Shown: piece after piece, positions 42,536 through 50,102 of the stretch
How positions within the stretch are numbered: position 1 is the stretch's first letter
How the letters are laid out: each line of letters starts with the position of its first letter
NCBI RefSeq assembly: GCF_001042905.1
Contig: NZ_JYLB01000010.1
Span: 124,001 to 188,000, forward strand
Direction: 5' to 3'
Source: Pseudomonas lini
GTDB lineage: Bacteria > Pseudomonadota > Gammaproteobacteria > Pseudomonadales > Pseudomonadaceae
DNA: 64,000 bases
The notes under the pieces: model-generated
Told to the model about the DNA's origin: nothing
Seen by the model: the letters and a program-made list of their open reading frames with translations, nothing else
Databases searched by the model: none
Translations under genes and position numbers: made by a program

Positions 42536-44352
42536 AGCTTTCCAATCATTACAAATGGACTGCCCTGGGCGCCATTGCGCTAACCCTTTTCAGCGTACTG
42601 ATATTTTTGCTGATCAAATCATTTTCCTACGACACATCGACCTACTTCGAGTCGCGCGATTTCGTTCGCCAACTCAAGCAGTTCGATGCCAATTGGAACG
42701 TGAAGATTCTGCGAGCAAAAATCGGCCTGACCGACAATTTGTTTCTGGGAGCGCCCGCTGAAGCAGAACAGCGATGGGCGCAGCTCGACAACCTCAATAC
42801 GACCGGCCCCCTCTCGACACTTTGGCAAACCCGACGCCAGGGTTATCTGGATGCGGTAGAAAACAAAACCCGACTGGTTGAGCAATTCAAACAGCACAAC
42901 ACGGCCTTGCGAATATCATTCGAGGCCCTGCCTGAGCTGGAAGATAATATTCGTGTGTTACTGGAGGATTCCAGCAACACACGCCCGTCGGTGGGTGCTG
43001 CGGTACTCTCAGTGGTGTTCGATGTTACGTTGGACACCCTTGAATACGCCCTCTATGTCTCCAGCGAAAGGGCTGAGGAAATCTCCGGACATCTGAAGTA
43101 TCTGGATGAATACATCAATCAACTGCCGCCCGAACAGCGCCCGCCTTTCACTGCTTTTGTAGACGCGGTGAATGCCATTGTTCGAGAACAGCCCATCGTC
43201 AATGATCTGCTTGATCGCATCAGTGTGATTCCGGTCGGACGGCAGTTGGACAGCATCACCGAACTATTGAACGAGAAACAACGGCGCACAGGCGCGACAG
43301 ACCGCCAATATCACCTTTACCTGGGAGTATGCGCCGGCATCATGGCGCTGCTGTTGTTGTATCTGGCCGGCCGCCTGATTCGCAGTTATGCCCTGATCAA
43401 CAAGATGAACAATGAGTTGCAAACGGCAAACGAGCGACTGGAGCAACGCGTCGAGGAACGCACCCGCGAGTTGATCGAGGCCGAGCGCGAACTGGTCGAT
43501 GCCGCGCGAATGGCCGGCATGGCGGAAATCGCAACCAATGTGTTGCACAACGTTGGGAACGTACTGAACAGCGTTAACGTCTCGGCAGATTTGATCACCC
43601 GCAAATTGGCGATGAGCAAAACCCTTGGCTTGGGCAAAGCGGTAAACATGATGAACGAGCATGCCGAAGACCTGGGGCAGTTCATGACCTTCGACGACAA
43701 AGGCAAACTGCTTCGCGGTTACCTCAATCAACTGGTCGACTCCATTGCGACCGAACAATCGAGCATCGTTGACGAACTGTCACAACTCACTAAAAGCATC
43801 GATCACATCAAGGACATCGTTTCCACTCAACAGGCGTATGCCGGCGCGGCCAGGCTGGTCGAGCCGTTGAACGTTGTCGATCTGTTCGAGGATGCGTTGC
43901 GCATGAATTCCGGCGCGTTGAGCCGGCACCATGTCGTCGTCACCAAGAACTATCAGGACACGCCAACGATCATCGGCGACAAACACCGGCTGCTGTTGAT
44001 CCTGATCAACCTGATCAGCAATGCCAAATATGCGATGTCCAAGGTCAGCGACCATCAGCGCCACATGACGCTGGGCATCAAGATTATCGATAACACAACG
44101 CTGCGCCTCAGCGTGGAGGATCAGGGCGAAGGGATCGCTGCCGAGAACATCGCCCGTATCTTCAATCACGGTTTCACCACGCGCAAGGAAGGCCACGGCT
44201 TTGGCCTGCACAGTTGCGCGCTCGCGGCGGTAGAGATGAACGGGCACCTGCGTGTCCATAGCGATGGACCAGGTCATGGCGCGGTTTTCACCCTGGAGAT
44301 TCCGCTGGAGACTGCTAATGCATTGCCGACCGCAGGAATGTCAGTCGGTTAA
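42532..44352 (+). CDS. DAHL-type sensor histidine kinase
   Basis: A 606-aa inner-membrane kinase. TM1 at about residues 10-28, a ~240-residue helical periplasmic sensor (DANWNVKILRAKIGLTDN and QLDSITELLNEKQRR) that I place in the DAHL group, TM2 near 265-283 (LGVCAGIMALLLLYLAGRLI), a coiled coil (NERLEQRVEERTRELIEAER), then a phosphoacceptor with a non-canonical box VLHNVGNVLNS (H339). ATP-binding motifs: N (NLISNAKYAM), G1 (VEDQGEGI), F (NHGFTTRKEGHGFGLHSC). No response regulator is adjacent, so its partner is elsewhere. Confidence 0.88.
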   Translation: MKLSNHYKWTALGAIALTLFSVLIFLLIKSFSYDTSTYFESRDFVRQLKQFDANWNVKILRAKIGLTDNLFLGAPAEAEQRWAQLDNLNTTGPLSTLWQTRRQGYLDAVENKTRLVEQFKQHNTALRISFEALPELEDNIRVLLEDSSNTRPSVGAAVLSVVFDVTLDTLEYALYVSSERAEEISGHLKYLDEYINQLPPEQRPPFTAFVDAVNAIVREQPIVNDLLDRISVIPVGRQLDSITELLNEKQRRTGATDRQYHLYLGVCAGIMALLLLYLAGRLIRSYALINKMNNELQTANERLEQRVEERTRELIEAERELVDAARMAGMAEIATNVLHNVGNVLNSVNVSADLITRKLAMSKTLGLGKAVNMMNEHAEDLGQFMTFDDKGKLLRGYLNQLVDSIATEQSSIVDELSQLTKSIDHIKDIVSTQQAYAGAARLVEPLNVVDLFEDALRMNSGALSRHHVVVTKNYQDTPTIIGDKHRLLLILINLISNAKYAMSKVSDHQRHMTLGIKIIDNTTLRLSVEDQGEGIAAENIARIFNHGFTTRKEGHGFGLHSCALAAVEMNGHLRVHSDGPGHGAVFTLEIPLETANALPTAGMSVG

Positions 44353-44361
44353 GCGCAGAAC

Positions 44362-44526
44362 CTGTGGGAGCGGGCTTGTGTGGCGAGGGGGCTTGCCCCC
44401 GTTGGCTCGCGAAGCGGCCCCAAAACCTGCAATCGCGGTGTATCAGGTACACCGGATGCAATGGTTTTACGACTGCTACGCAGCCGAACGGGGGCAAGCC
44501 CCCTCGCCACACAAGCCCGCGCCCAC
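44362..44526. repeat. Long inverted REP pair
   Basis: GTGGGAGCGGGCTTGTGTGG and CGAGGGGGCTTGCCCCCGTT at the left face AACGGGGGCAAGCCCCCTCG and CCACACAAGCCCGCGCCCAC at the right. A small internal hairpin (CGGTGTATCAGGTACACCG) is at the centre. It fills the gap between kinase and aldo/keto reductase. Confidence 0.88.
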
Positions 44527-44564
44527 ATGAAGGGCGCAGTCGCACCGCCATCACGCCAACGAGC

Positions 44565-45509
44565 CTACCCCACCAAAACCATCAACTGTTGGCGCTGCGC
44601 ATCCGTCAGCATCGGGCCGAAACCCGCACCGGCGTTTTCCGCCATGTAGCGCGGGTTGCTGGTGCCGGGGATGACACACGTCACCGCCGAATGAGCCAGC
44701 AGGAATTTGAGCGCCAGTTGTGCCCAGCTATTGACCCCCACTTGCGCGGCCCATCCCGGCAGCGGTTTGCCTTTCAATCGAGCGAGCAAGCCACCGCCGC
44801 CGAAAGGCCGATTGCAAATCACTGCCACGCCACGTTCGCGACACAGCGGCAGGATTCGCTTCTCGACACCACGATCGTCCAGGGCATAGTTGATCTGCAA
44901 AAAGTCCAGCGGCTCGGCTTTCAACACGGCCTCCACTTCGTCGTACGCCGACGCTGTGTAATGGGTGATGCCGATGTAGCGGATGCGCCCTTCTGCCTTC
45001 CATTCGCGCAGGGTGGGCAGGTGGGTTTTCCAGTCCAGCAGGTTGTGAATCTGCATCAGATCGATACGGTCGGTCTGTAATAGCTTGAAGGACTGTTCCA
45101 TTTGCGCGATGCCTTCTTCGCGGCCACGGGTCCAGACCTTGGTGGCCAGAAACGCAGGCGAACGAGGCCGATGGATCGACAGCAATTCACCGGTCGTCTG
45201 CTCGGCGCGACCGTACATCGGTGAGCTGTCGATCACCGTGCCGCCCTTCTCGAACAACGCGATGAGCACGGCGGCCAGTTGCTTGTAGGCCGCGTCGGAA
45301 GGCGCGACATCAAAGCCGCGATAGGTGCCCAACCCGACCATGGGTAACGGCTCGTTGCTGGAAGGAATGGCTCGGGTCAGCATGTTCTTGCCTCCTGTTT
45401 CCGTCGACGGCGCCGATACGGCAAAGGCCGGATCGAAGGTGAAGACCGCCGAAACACCGGCAGCCAACGTGAGTATTTTTCTACGCGTGAAGACAGCAGG
45501 ATCGGTCAT
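44565..45509 (-). CDS. Tat-exported aldo/keto reductase
   Basis: A 314-aa protein with a twin-arginine signal peptide: FTRRKILTLAAGVSAVFTF with the RRK motif, then an Ala-rich c-region (cleavage near AFA, residue 30). The reductase barrel follows: PMVGLGTYRGFDV, GTVIDSSPMYGRAEQTTGEL (catalytic Tyr), FLATKVW (Lys), IDLMQIHNLLDWK (His) and CVIPGTSNPRYMAENAGAG (NADPH site). A Tat-exported AKR is unusual because NADPH is cytoplasmic; a few periplasmic AKRs are known. Its ATG overlaps the stop of the transporter gene (45506-45509). Confidence 0.88.
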   Translation of the reverse strand: MTDPAVFTRRKILTLAAGVSAVFTFDPAFAVSAPSTETGGKNMLTRAIPSSNEPLPMVGLGTYRGFDVAPSDAAYKQLAAVLIALFEKGGTVIDSSPMYGRAEQTTGELLSIHRPRSPAFLATKVWTRGREEGIAQMEQSFKLLQTDRIDLMQIHNLLDWKTHLPTLREWKAEGRIRYIGITHYTASAYDEVEAVLKAEPLDFLQINYALDDRGVEKRILPLCRERGVAVICNRPFGGGGLLARLKGKPLPGWAAQVGVNSWAQLALKFLLAHSAVTCVIPGTSNPRYMAENAGAGFGPMLTDAQRQQLMVLVG

Positions 45510-46789
45510 GGAATTCCCCCTGGCTGTTCATTCATGGTCGCTCTTTGCTCTTGTCGTCTGGCCAGCCACAGACATAACCAGCCCCACAGCCCGGCAAACG
45601 GCACGATCACCACCGCCACCAGCCCAAAACCCGCGCCCAGCGCCGTCAACCCGGCGGAGAGCCAGCCACTGGCGGCATCACCGCCGCGATACACCAGGGT
45701 TTCGATCACATTCTTGGCCTTGTACTTTTCCTCACGGCTCACCACCGTCCACAGCACTTCTCGCGCCGGGCGCACGATGGCGAACTCGACGGCACGGCGC
45801 AGCCCTTGCGCCAGCGCGACGGTTGTTGGCACGGGTGCCAGGGCCATGGCGCTAAACGCCACGATCGTCGCCAACGGCAACGCCACCAGCGCCCCACCGA
45901 TGCCGATCAGGCGGATCAACGGCGCGGTCAGCAGCAGTTGAAATAGCAGCGTCAGCGCCGACACGATCAAATCGACGACGGCGAAGAATTGCGTCCTGCT
46001 GGCCACATCAGCATAGCTGCCAGCCACAATCCGTCCCTGTTCGAAATACAGCAAAGTCGCGGCACTGGTGTGCAACAGCATGAACAGCACCAGCCCCATC
46101 AGATAACGCGAGCGCAGGATCAACGTGATCCCGGCCAGCATGCTGCCGCCCATGCGCCGCTCATCCAGCCAGCGGCTGCCGGACTGCGACGCTGTGCGCG
46201 ACAACAGCGCCCGATAGCAACGCACCGCACATTCCAGCAGCACGGCCGCCGCAACGGTCAACGCCACCGGCCCAAGATTTGTGGCCATGGTCGCGGCCAG
46301 CAACGGCCCGATGAACGTGCCCAGGGTTCCACCCGCCGCAATGAAACCGAACAGCCGCCGCCCTTGCTCGCTGGAAAAGCGGTCGACCAGCACGCTCCAG
46401 AAAATCGAAACGATGAACAGGTTGTAGATGCTGATCCAGACGAAAAACACCCGTCCCACTGTCACCGGCGCAATGCGCTGAGCGATCAACACGCCAAACA
46501 CCAGCATCGACAAGGCGATCAAGCGATAGATCAGCGGCACGAAACGCATGGCAGGCAGCCGCGAAACCAGCGCGCCGAACAGCGGCACCATCAGCAGCAT
46601 CACCACGAACGTGGCCGTGAACAGCCACTGCAACTTGTCGGCACCGCCCTCAAGGCCCAAGGCATCGCGCAAGGGTCGTACCAAGTAATAACTGGCGAGC
46701 ACGCAGAAATGGAAGGCGAAACCCAGCATCAGGGCCGTTCGTTCGGACGGCAGAACCTTGACCCATTTCAGCGCGTCGGTGACCGTCAT
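45506..46789 (-). CDS. Nucleotide-translocase-like (NTT/Npt1-2) or related membrane transporter
   Basis: 427 aa from ATG 46789, about 12 helices. FHFCVLASYYLVRPLRDALG and IYNLFIVSIFWSVLVDRFSS are reminiscent of the NTT (ATP/ADP translocase) group of the major facilitator fold; RLFGFIAAGGTLGTFIGPLL follows. The substrate in free-living bacteria is unknown. It may not transport nucleotides at all. The 3' end overlaps the ATG of the Tat-AKR gene, so the two are an operon. The open frame to 46873 has no supported start. Confidence 0.78.
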   Translation of the reverse strand: MTVTDALKWVKVLPSERTALMLGFAFHFCVLASYYLVRPLRDALGLEGGADKLQWLFTATFVVMLLMVPLFGALVSRLPAMRFVPLIYRLIALSMLVFGVLIAQRIAPVTVGRVFFVWISIYNLFIVSIFWSVLVDRFSSEQGRRLFGFIAAGGTLGTFIGPLLAATMATNLGPVALTVAAAVLLECAVRCYRALLSRTASQSGSRWLDERRMGGSMLAGITLILRSRYLMGLVLFMLLHTSAATLLYFEQGRIVAGSYADVASRTQFFAVVDLIVSALTLLFQLLLTAPLIRLIGIGGALVALPLATIVAFSAMALAPVPTTVALAQGLRRAVEFAIVRPAREVLWTVVSREEKYKAKNVIETLVYRGGDAASGWLSAGLTALGAGFGLVAVVIVPFAGLWGWLCLWLARRQEQRATMNEQPGGIP

Positions 46790-46912
46790 GGCACAGGCCC
46801 CGGATACAAGCGTCGACTCTTGGACATCGGTGCGCCCCCGTGCGGCAACTATCGATGGACTACACTCTGACAACGCTCAAGCGATAGCCGTCGTCAGGCC
46901 CAGAGCAGTGCC

Positions 46913-47701
46913 ATGCAGTCCACTAAACTTAGTCGAATGTCGCGAACCCTGATGTCTCTCTTCGCATTCATTGCCGTTGCGTACCTGGTGCTTTGCGCGG
47001 CGCTGTTCGTGTTTCAACGTGCATTGATCTACTACCCGCAACCACGCGCCATCGACGCGCCCGAAACGCTGCTGACGCTGCATGTCGCCGATGCACAGGT
47101 GCTGGTGACCGTCAGGCCGCACGACGGCCCGAAGGCGTTGATCTACTTTGGCGGCAATGCCGAGGACGTTTCCCGCAGCCTGCCCGAGTTCTCGCAGGCG
47201 TTTGCGGATCATGCGATCTACTTGCTGCATTACCGAGGCTACGGTGGCAGTTCCGGGTCGCCATCCGAGGAAGCGATACAGCGCGATGCCATGACCTTGT
47301 TCGACAGCGTCTACAACACCCATCCCACTATCGCCGTGGTCGGGCGCAGCCTGGGCTCGGGCGTTGCCGTACGCCTCGCCAGCCAACGCCCGGCGTCGCG
47401 GCTGATCCTGATCACGCCCTACAACAGCCTTGAAGACCTCGCCGTCCGCCAGTTCGGCTGGTTCCCGGTGAAGTGGCTGTTGCAGGACAAGTTCGAATCC
47501 TGGAAATACGCCGCTCATATCACCGTCCCGACGCTATTGATCGCGGCCGAGCACGACGAAGTCATACCGCGCTCAAGCACCGAGCAGCTTTACACGCATT
47601 TCGCCAAGGGCGTGGCCACGCTGCAGGTGATACCGGGCACGGGCCACAATTCGATATCCGAGAGCCCTCAGTACCTCAAGTTGCTCGGCGCCGCGTTGTG
47701 A
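46913..47701 (+). CDS. Alpha/beta hydrolase with N-terminal membrane anchor
   Basis: A 262-aa protein with a hydrophobic N-terminal segment (LMSLFAFIAVAYLVLCAALF), which would anchor it in the inner membrane facing the periplasm. The hydrolase core shows ALIYFGGNAEDVSRSL, HYRGYGGSSGSPSE, the nucleophile motif VGRSLGSGVAVRLA and the Asp/His triad members AEHDEVIPRSST and GTGHNSISESPQYL. It resembles the BEM46/YfhR-like family. ATG 46937 is an alternative start. The start region abuts the transporter's promoter side, so the two genes are divergent. Confidence 0.88.
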   Translation: MQSTKLSRMSRTLMSLFAFIAVAYLVLCAALFVFQRALIYYPQPRAIDAPETLLTLHVADAQVLVTVRPHDGPKALIYFGGNAEDVSRSLPEFSQAFADHAIYLLHYRGYGGSSGSPSEEAIQRDAMTLFDSVYNTHPTIAVVGRSLGSGVAVRLASQRPASRLILITPYNSLEDLAVRQFGWFPVKWLLQDKFESWKYAAHITVPTLLIAAEHDEVIPRSSTEQLYTHFAKGVATLQVIPGTGHNSISESPQYLKLLGAAL

Positions 47702-47702
47702 G

Positions 47703-48212
47703 TCAGGTGTAGGCCAACAGTCGGCCGCAAAGCACCACCGTGACCCATAACCCCATCGAAAGCACCGCCTGCACTTTTGCAATGGCCGGTGCCGCGACGC
47801 CTGTGTTCCACTGGCTGACTGAACGGTATACCCCGACGTGAAAAAGGGCTGCGTTGATGCCCGCCGTAGCGATCAGGCTCAGCTTCAAAATGAAAATATT
47901 GTTGGTGGCGAAGTCATGGGGATGGGCGGTAAACATCATCAGGCCAGCGGGCACGATCAATACCAGGGCAGCGACGGACCATCTCAGCAGATGGCGAGCC
48001 AGCGCCGTCACCGCAATATCCTTGGACAGGCCAAGCACCCGCAGATCGAACATGACCACTGAGCCCACAAGCACCACGAAGCCAATGATGTGAACCACCT
48101 CGACGATCGGGTAAAGCCACAACTCGCCTCGCATGGCCCACCCAAGTCGCGAGTCATCCAGCCAGTCCAGCCAGCTTTGCGGACCTGAGCCACTGGCACT
48201 TGTGGTGTCCAT
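47703..48212 (-). CDS. DUF6644-type four-span membrane protein
   Basis: A 169-aa protein with four hydrophobic segments: LYPIVEVVHIIGFVVLVGSV, HLLRWSVAALVLIVPAGLM, IFILKLSLIATAGINAALFH and VQAVLSMGLWVTVVLCGRLL. His residues fall within the first and third helices, suggesting haem ligands, as in CopD/cytochrome-like families (inference). The start ATG touches the last base of the DUF6152 gene's stop, so the pair is translated together. I recall these families as neighbours in other bacteria. Confidence 0.75.
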   Translation of the reverse strand: MDTTSASGSGPQSWLDWLDDSRLGWAMRGELWLYPIVEVVHIIGFVVLVGSVVMFDLRVLGLSKDIAVTALARHLLRWSVAALVLIVPAGLMMFTAHPHDFATNNIFILKLSLIATAGINAALFHVGVYRSVSQWNTGVAAPAIAKVQAVLSMGLWVTVVLCGRLLAYT

Positions 48213-48562
48213 CAGCGCAACTCGGTGGTTTTATCGCCGATGGTGATGCGTTCCGCTCGCAGTTCTTCGGGTTTGTTTCGATTCGGATAACCGACCACCG
48301 TAGCCGTCGTACCGACATTCAGCATGTCCTTCGACAGCCCACGGTTCTCCATGCGCGATGGAGGGGCCAGAACGATGGTCCACGTCTTGTCGGCTGTTTT
48401 GAGACGCAGAAGCCCGTGCGGATGGGAATAGCCGGATTCCTCGATCGTTCCGTTCAACTGCATGGATTTGCTGGAGTCATACTCACTCCAGCCGTGATGA
48501 GCGAACGCCGCAGTGGCCACCAGCAGCGATGACAGTCCAATGCTTCTGAGCAAGGCTTTCAT
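48212..48562 (-). CDS. DUF6152-type exported protein
   Basis: A 116-aa protein with a signal peptide (ALLRSIGLSSLLVATAAFA) and a small beta domain beginning HHGWSEYDSSKSMQLNGTIE, the conserved AHHGW start of DUF6152. YSHPHGLLRLKTADKTWTIV and GLSKDMLNVGTTATVVGYPN follow. It may bind copper or haem via the mature N-terminal HH, as its neighbour is a membrane protein with buried His (inference). Confidence 0.82.
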   Translation of the reverse strand: MKALLRSIGLSSLLVATAAFAHHGWSEYDSSKSMQLNGTIEESGYSHPHGLLRLKTADKTWTIVLAPPSRMENRGLSKDMLNVGTTATVVGYPNRNKPEELRAERITIGDKTTELR

Positions 48563-48743
48563 GATGCGGTCCTCCTGTTTTATCTGGAGCTGGTGGTGCT
48601 ACGACAACGGTGGTTGGCAGGTTTCTTCATTGGTGAGACGAAAGTGTGGGCTAATCGTCGGGAAGGAAACACATGGTCTACATCGCTCACTGGGCTCTGG
48701 ACGAGACTTAATCTCACTTTGGTTTTGTGCTGGATGGGCTGGT

Positions 48744-48841
48744 CTCATCGCGGGCAAGCCCGCTCCCACAGGTATCTGCTTTGACCAAAAGGTTTGTGAA
48801 CGACACCGATCACTGTGGGAGCGAGCCTGCTCGCGATGAGG
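48744..48841. repeat. Inverted REP pair (REPIN)
   Basis: CTCATCGCGGGCAAGCCCGC..TCCCACAG (48744-48771) faces CTGTGGGAGCGAGCCTGCTC..GCGATGAG (48813-48841). The rest of the 312-base gap 48563-48874 holds nothing recognisable. Confidence 0.9.
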
Positions 48842-48874
48842 CCCGCAAGAACACCCTCAAACATAACCGCTGGT

Positions 48875-49885
48875 TTACTCGTCAGCATTCAGCGCATAAA
48901 ACTCATGCAACTTGGCCTGCAACAGTTTCTTGTCAGGCAGCTGAGTCTGATATTCCGCGATCAATGCGGGCGAAAGTGAACGGTTCAGGGCGTACTCGAC
49001 GACTTCGTCATCTTTGCTGGCGCACAGCAAGACCCCAAGCGCCGGGTTTTCATGGGGCTTACGGACGTTGCGATCCAACGCCTCAAGGTAGAAGTCCAGC
49101 TTGCCGAGATATTCTGGCTCGAAACGCCCGACCTTGAGCTCAATCGCCACCAGGCAATTGAGCCCGCGATGGAAGAAGAGCAGGTCCAACGCAAAGTCGC
49201 GACCGCCAACCTGCAACGGGTATTGAGAACCCACGAAACAAAAGTCACGCCCCAGCTCGATCAGAAAATCCCTGAGCCTGCGCAGTAACCCGCCATGTAA
49301 ATCGGCCTCGACATGACCTTGCGCCAAGTCGAGAAACTCGACCATGTAGGTATCCTTGAACACGCTCAAGGCTTCGGGATGTGTTTGCCTCATCAACGAT
49401 GAGACTTTTGCGGGATTGATGACGCTACGCTCAAACAGAGCGGCTTTGAACTGGCGCTCGAGCTCCCGACTCGACCACTTCTCCTGAATCGCCATGCGCA
49501 GGTAAAACTCGCGCTCTTCCGGGCGTTTGCCTTGGTTGAGAATGATCAGGTTTTGGGTCCAGGGCAATTGTCGCAGCAGTGCTGCGACAATTGCGTCATG
49601 TCTGTATGCCTCGTAAAACTTGCGCATGCGAAAGAGATTGGCTCTGGTAAAACCGCGCAATCCCGGTTGAGTACGCGCGAGGTGAGTAGCCAATTGAGCG
49701 ACCACTCCATCCCCCCACTCCGCTGCTTCAATCTTCCGGCTGATGTATGCCCCGACCTGCCAATGCAGCTCAATCAACTCTGTGTTGACTGCCTGCACCG
49801 CTCGCTGCCGGGCAGTGATGGTCAGTTGCGTGATTTCGTTAAAGCTTGCACCAACGGACGGCTCAGTAGCGGTGAGGTCATTCAC
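48875..49885 (-). CDS. DUF1016 (YhcG-like) PD-(D/E)XK nuclease-fold protein
   Basis: A 336-aa protein. N-terminal helical DUF1016_N part: VNTELIELHWQVGAYISRKI, RTQPGLRGFTRANLFRMRKF, and WTQNLIILNQ. C-terminal nuclease part with D234-x14-E249-x-K251 in RDFALDLLFFHRGLNCLVAI-ELKVG, the PD-(D/E)XK catalytic pattern. KPHENPALGVLLCASKDDEV and LIAEYQTQLPDKKLLQAKLH follow. YhcG-like nucleases occur near restriction and other defence genes. It lies 217 bases downstream of the SNF2 helicase gene on the same strand. Confidence 0.92.
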   Translation of the reverse strand: MNDLTATEPSVGASFNEITQLTITARQRAVQAVNTELIELHWQVGAYISRKIEAAEWGDGVVAQLATHLARTQPGLRGFTRANLFRMRKFYEAYRHDAIVAALLRQLPWTQNLIILNQGKRPEEREFYLRMAIQEKWSSRELERQFKAALFERSVINPAKVSSLMRQTHPEALSVFKDTYMVEFLDLAQGHVEADLHGGLLRRLRDFLIELGRDFCFVGSQYPLQVGGRDFALDLLFFHRGLNCLVAIELKVGRFEPEYLGKLDFYLEALDRNVRKPHENPALGVLLCASKDDEVVEYALNRSLSPALIAEYQTQLPDKKLLQAKLHEFYALNADE

Positions 49886-50102
49886 GTGAAGGCGTTCCTG
49901 TTTAGTAGACGACCTTCTCTAGTACTCCTCACCTTGAAACAATAAAAATCACGAAGTGTTTCGGCGTGAGACAGTGTCACGAAAACCGACGGCGGAATTA
50001 ATTGCGAAGAAGCGTTCTACAGTCCCAAAACCCGCTGCGTCAGTACTGGGTTCGCTAGTTGGAACTTGGTTGCTTGCTTTCGCACTTACGATGATCGGCT
50101 CA

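Noticed and set aside
40374-48841. REP pairs as a possible CRISPR array
   Set aside because: Only inverted pairs at separate sites, no regular spacing, no spacers and no cas genes.
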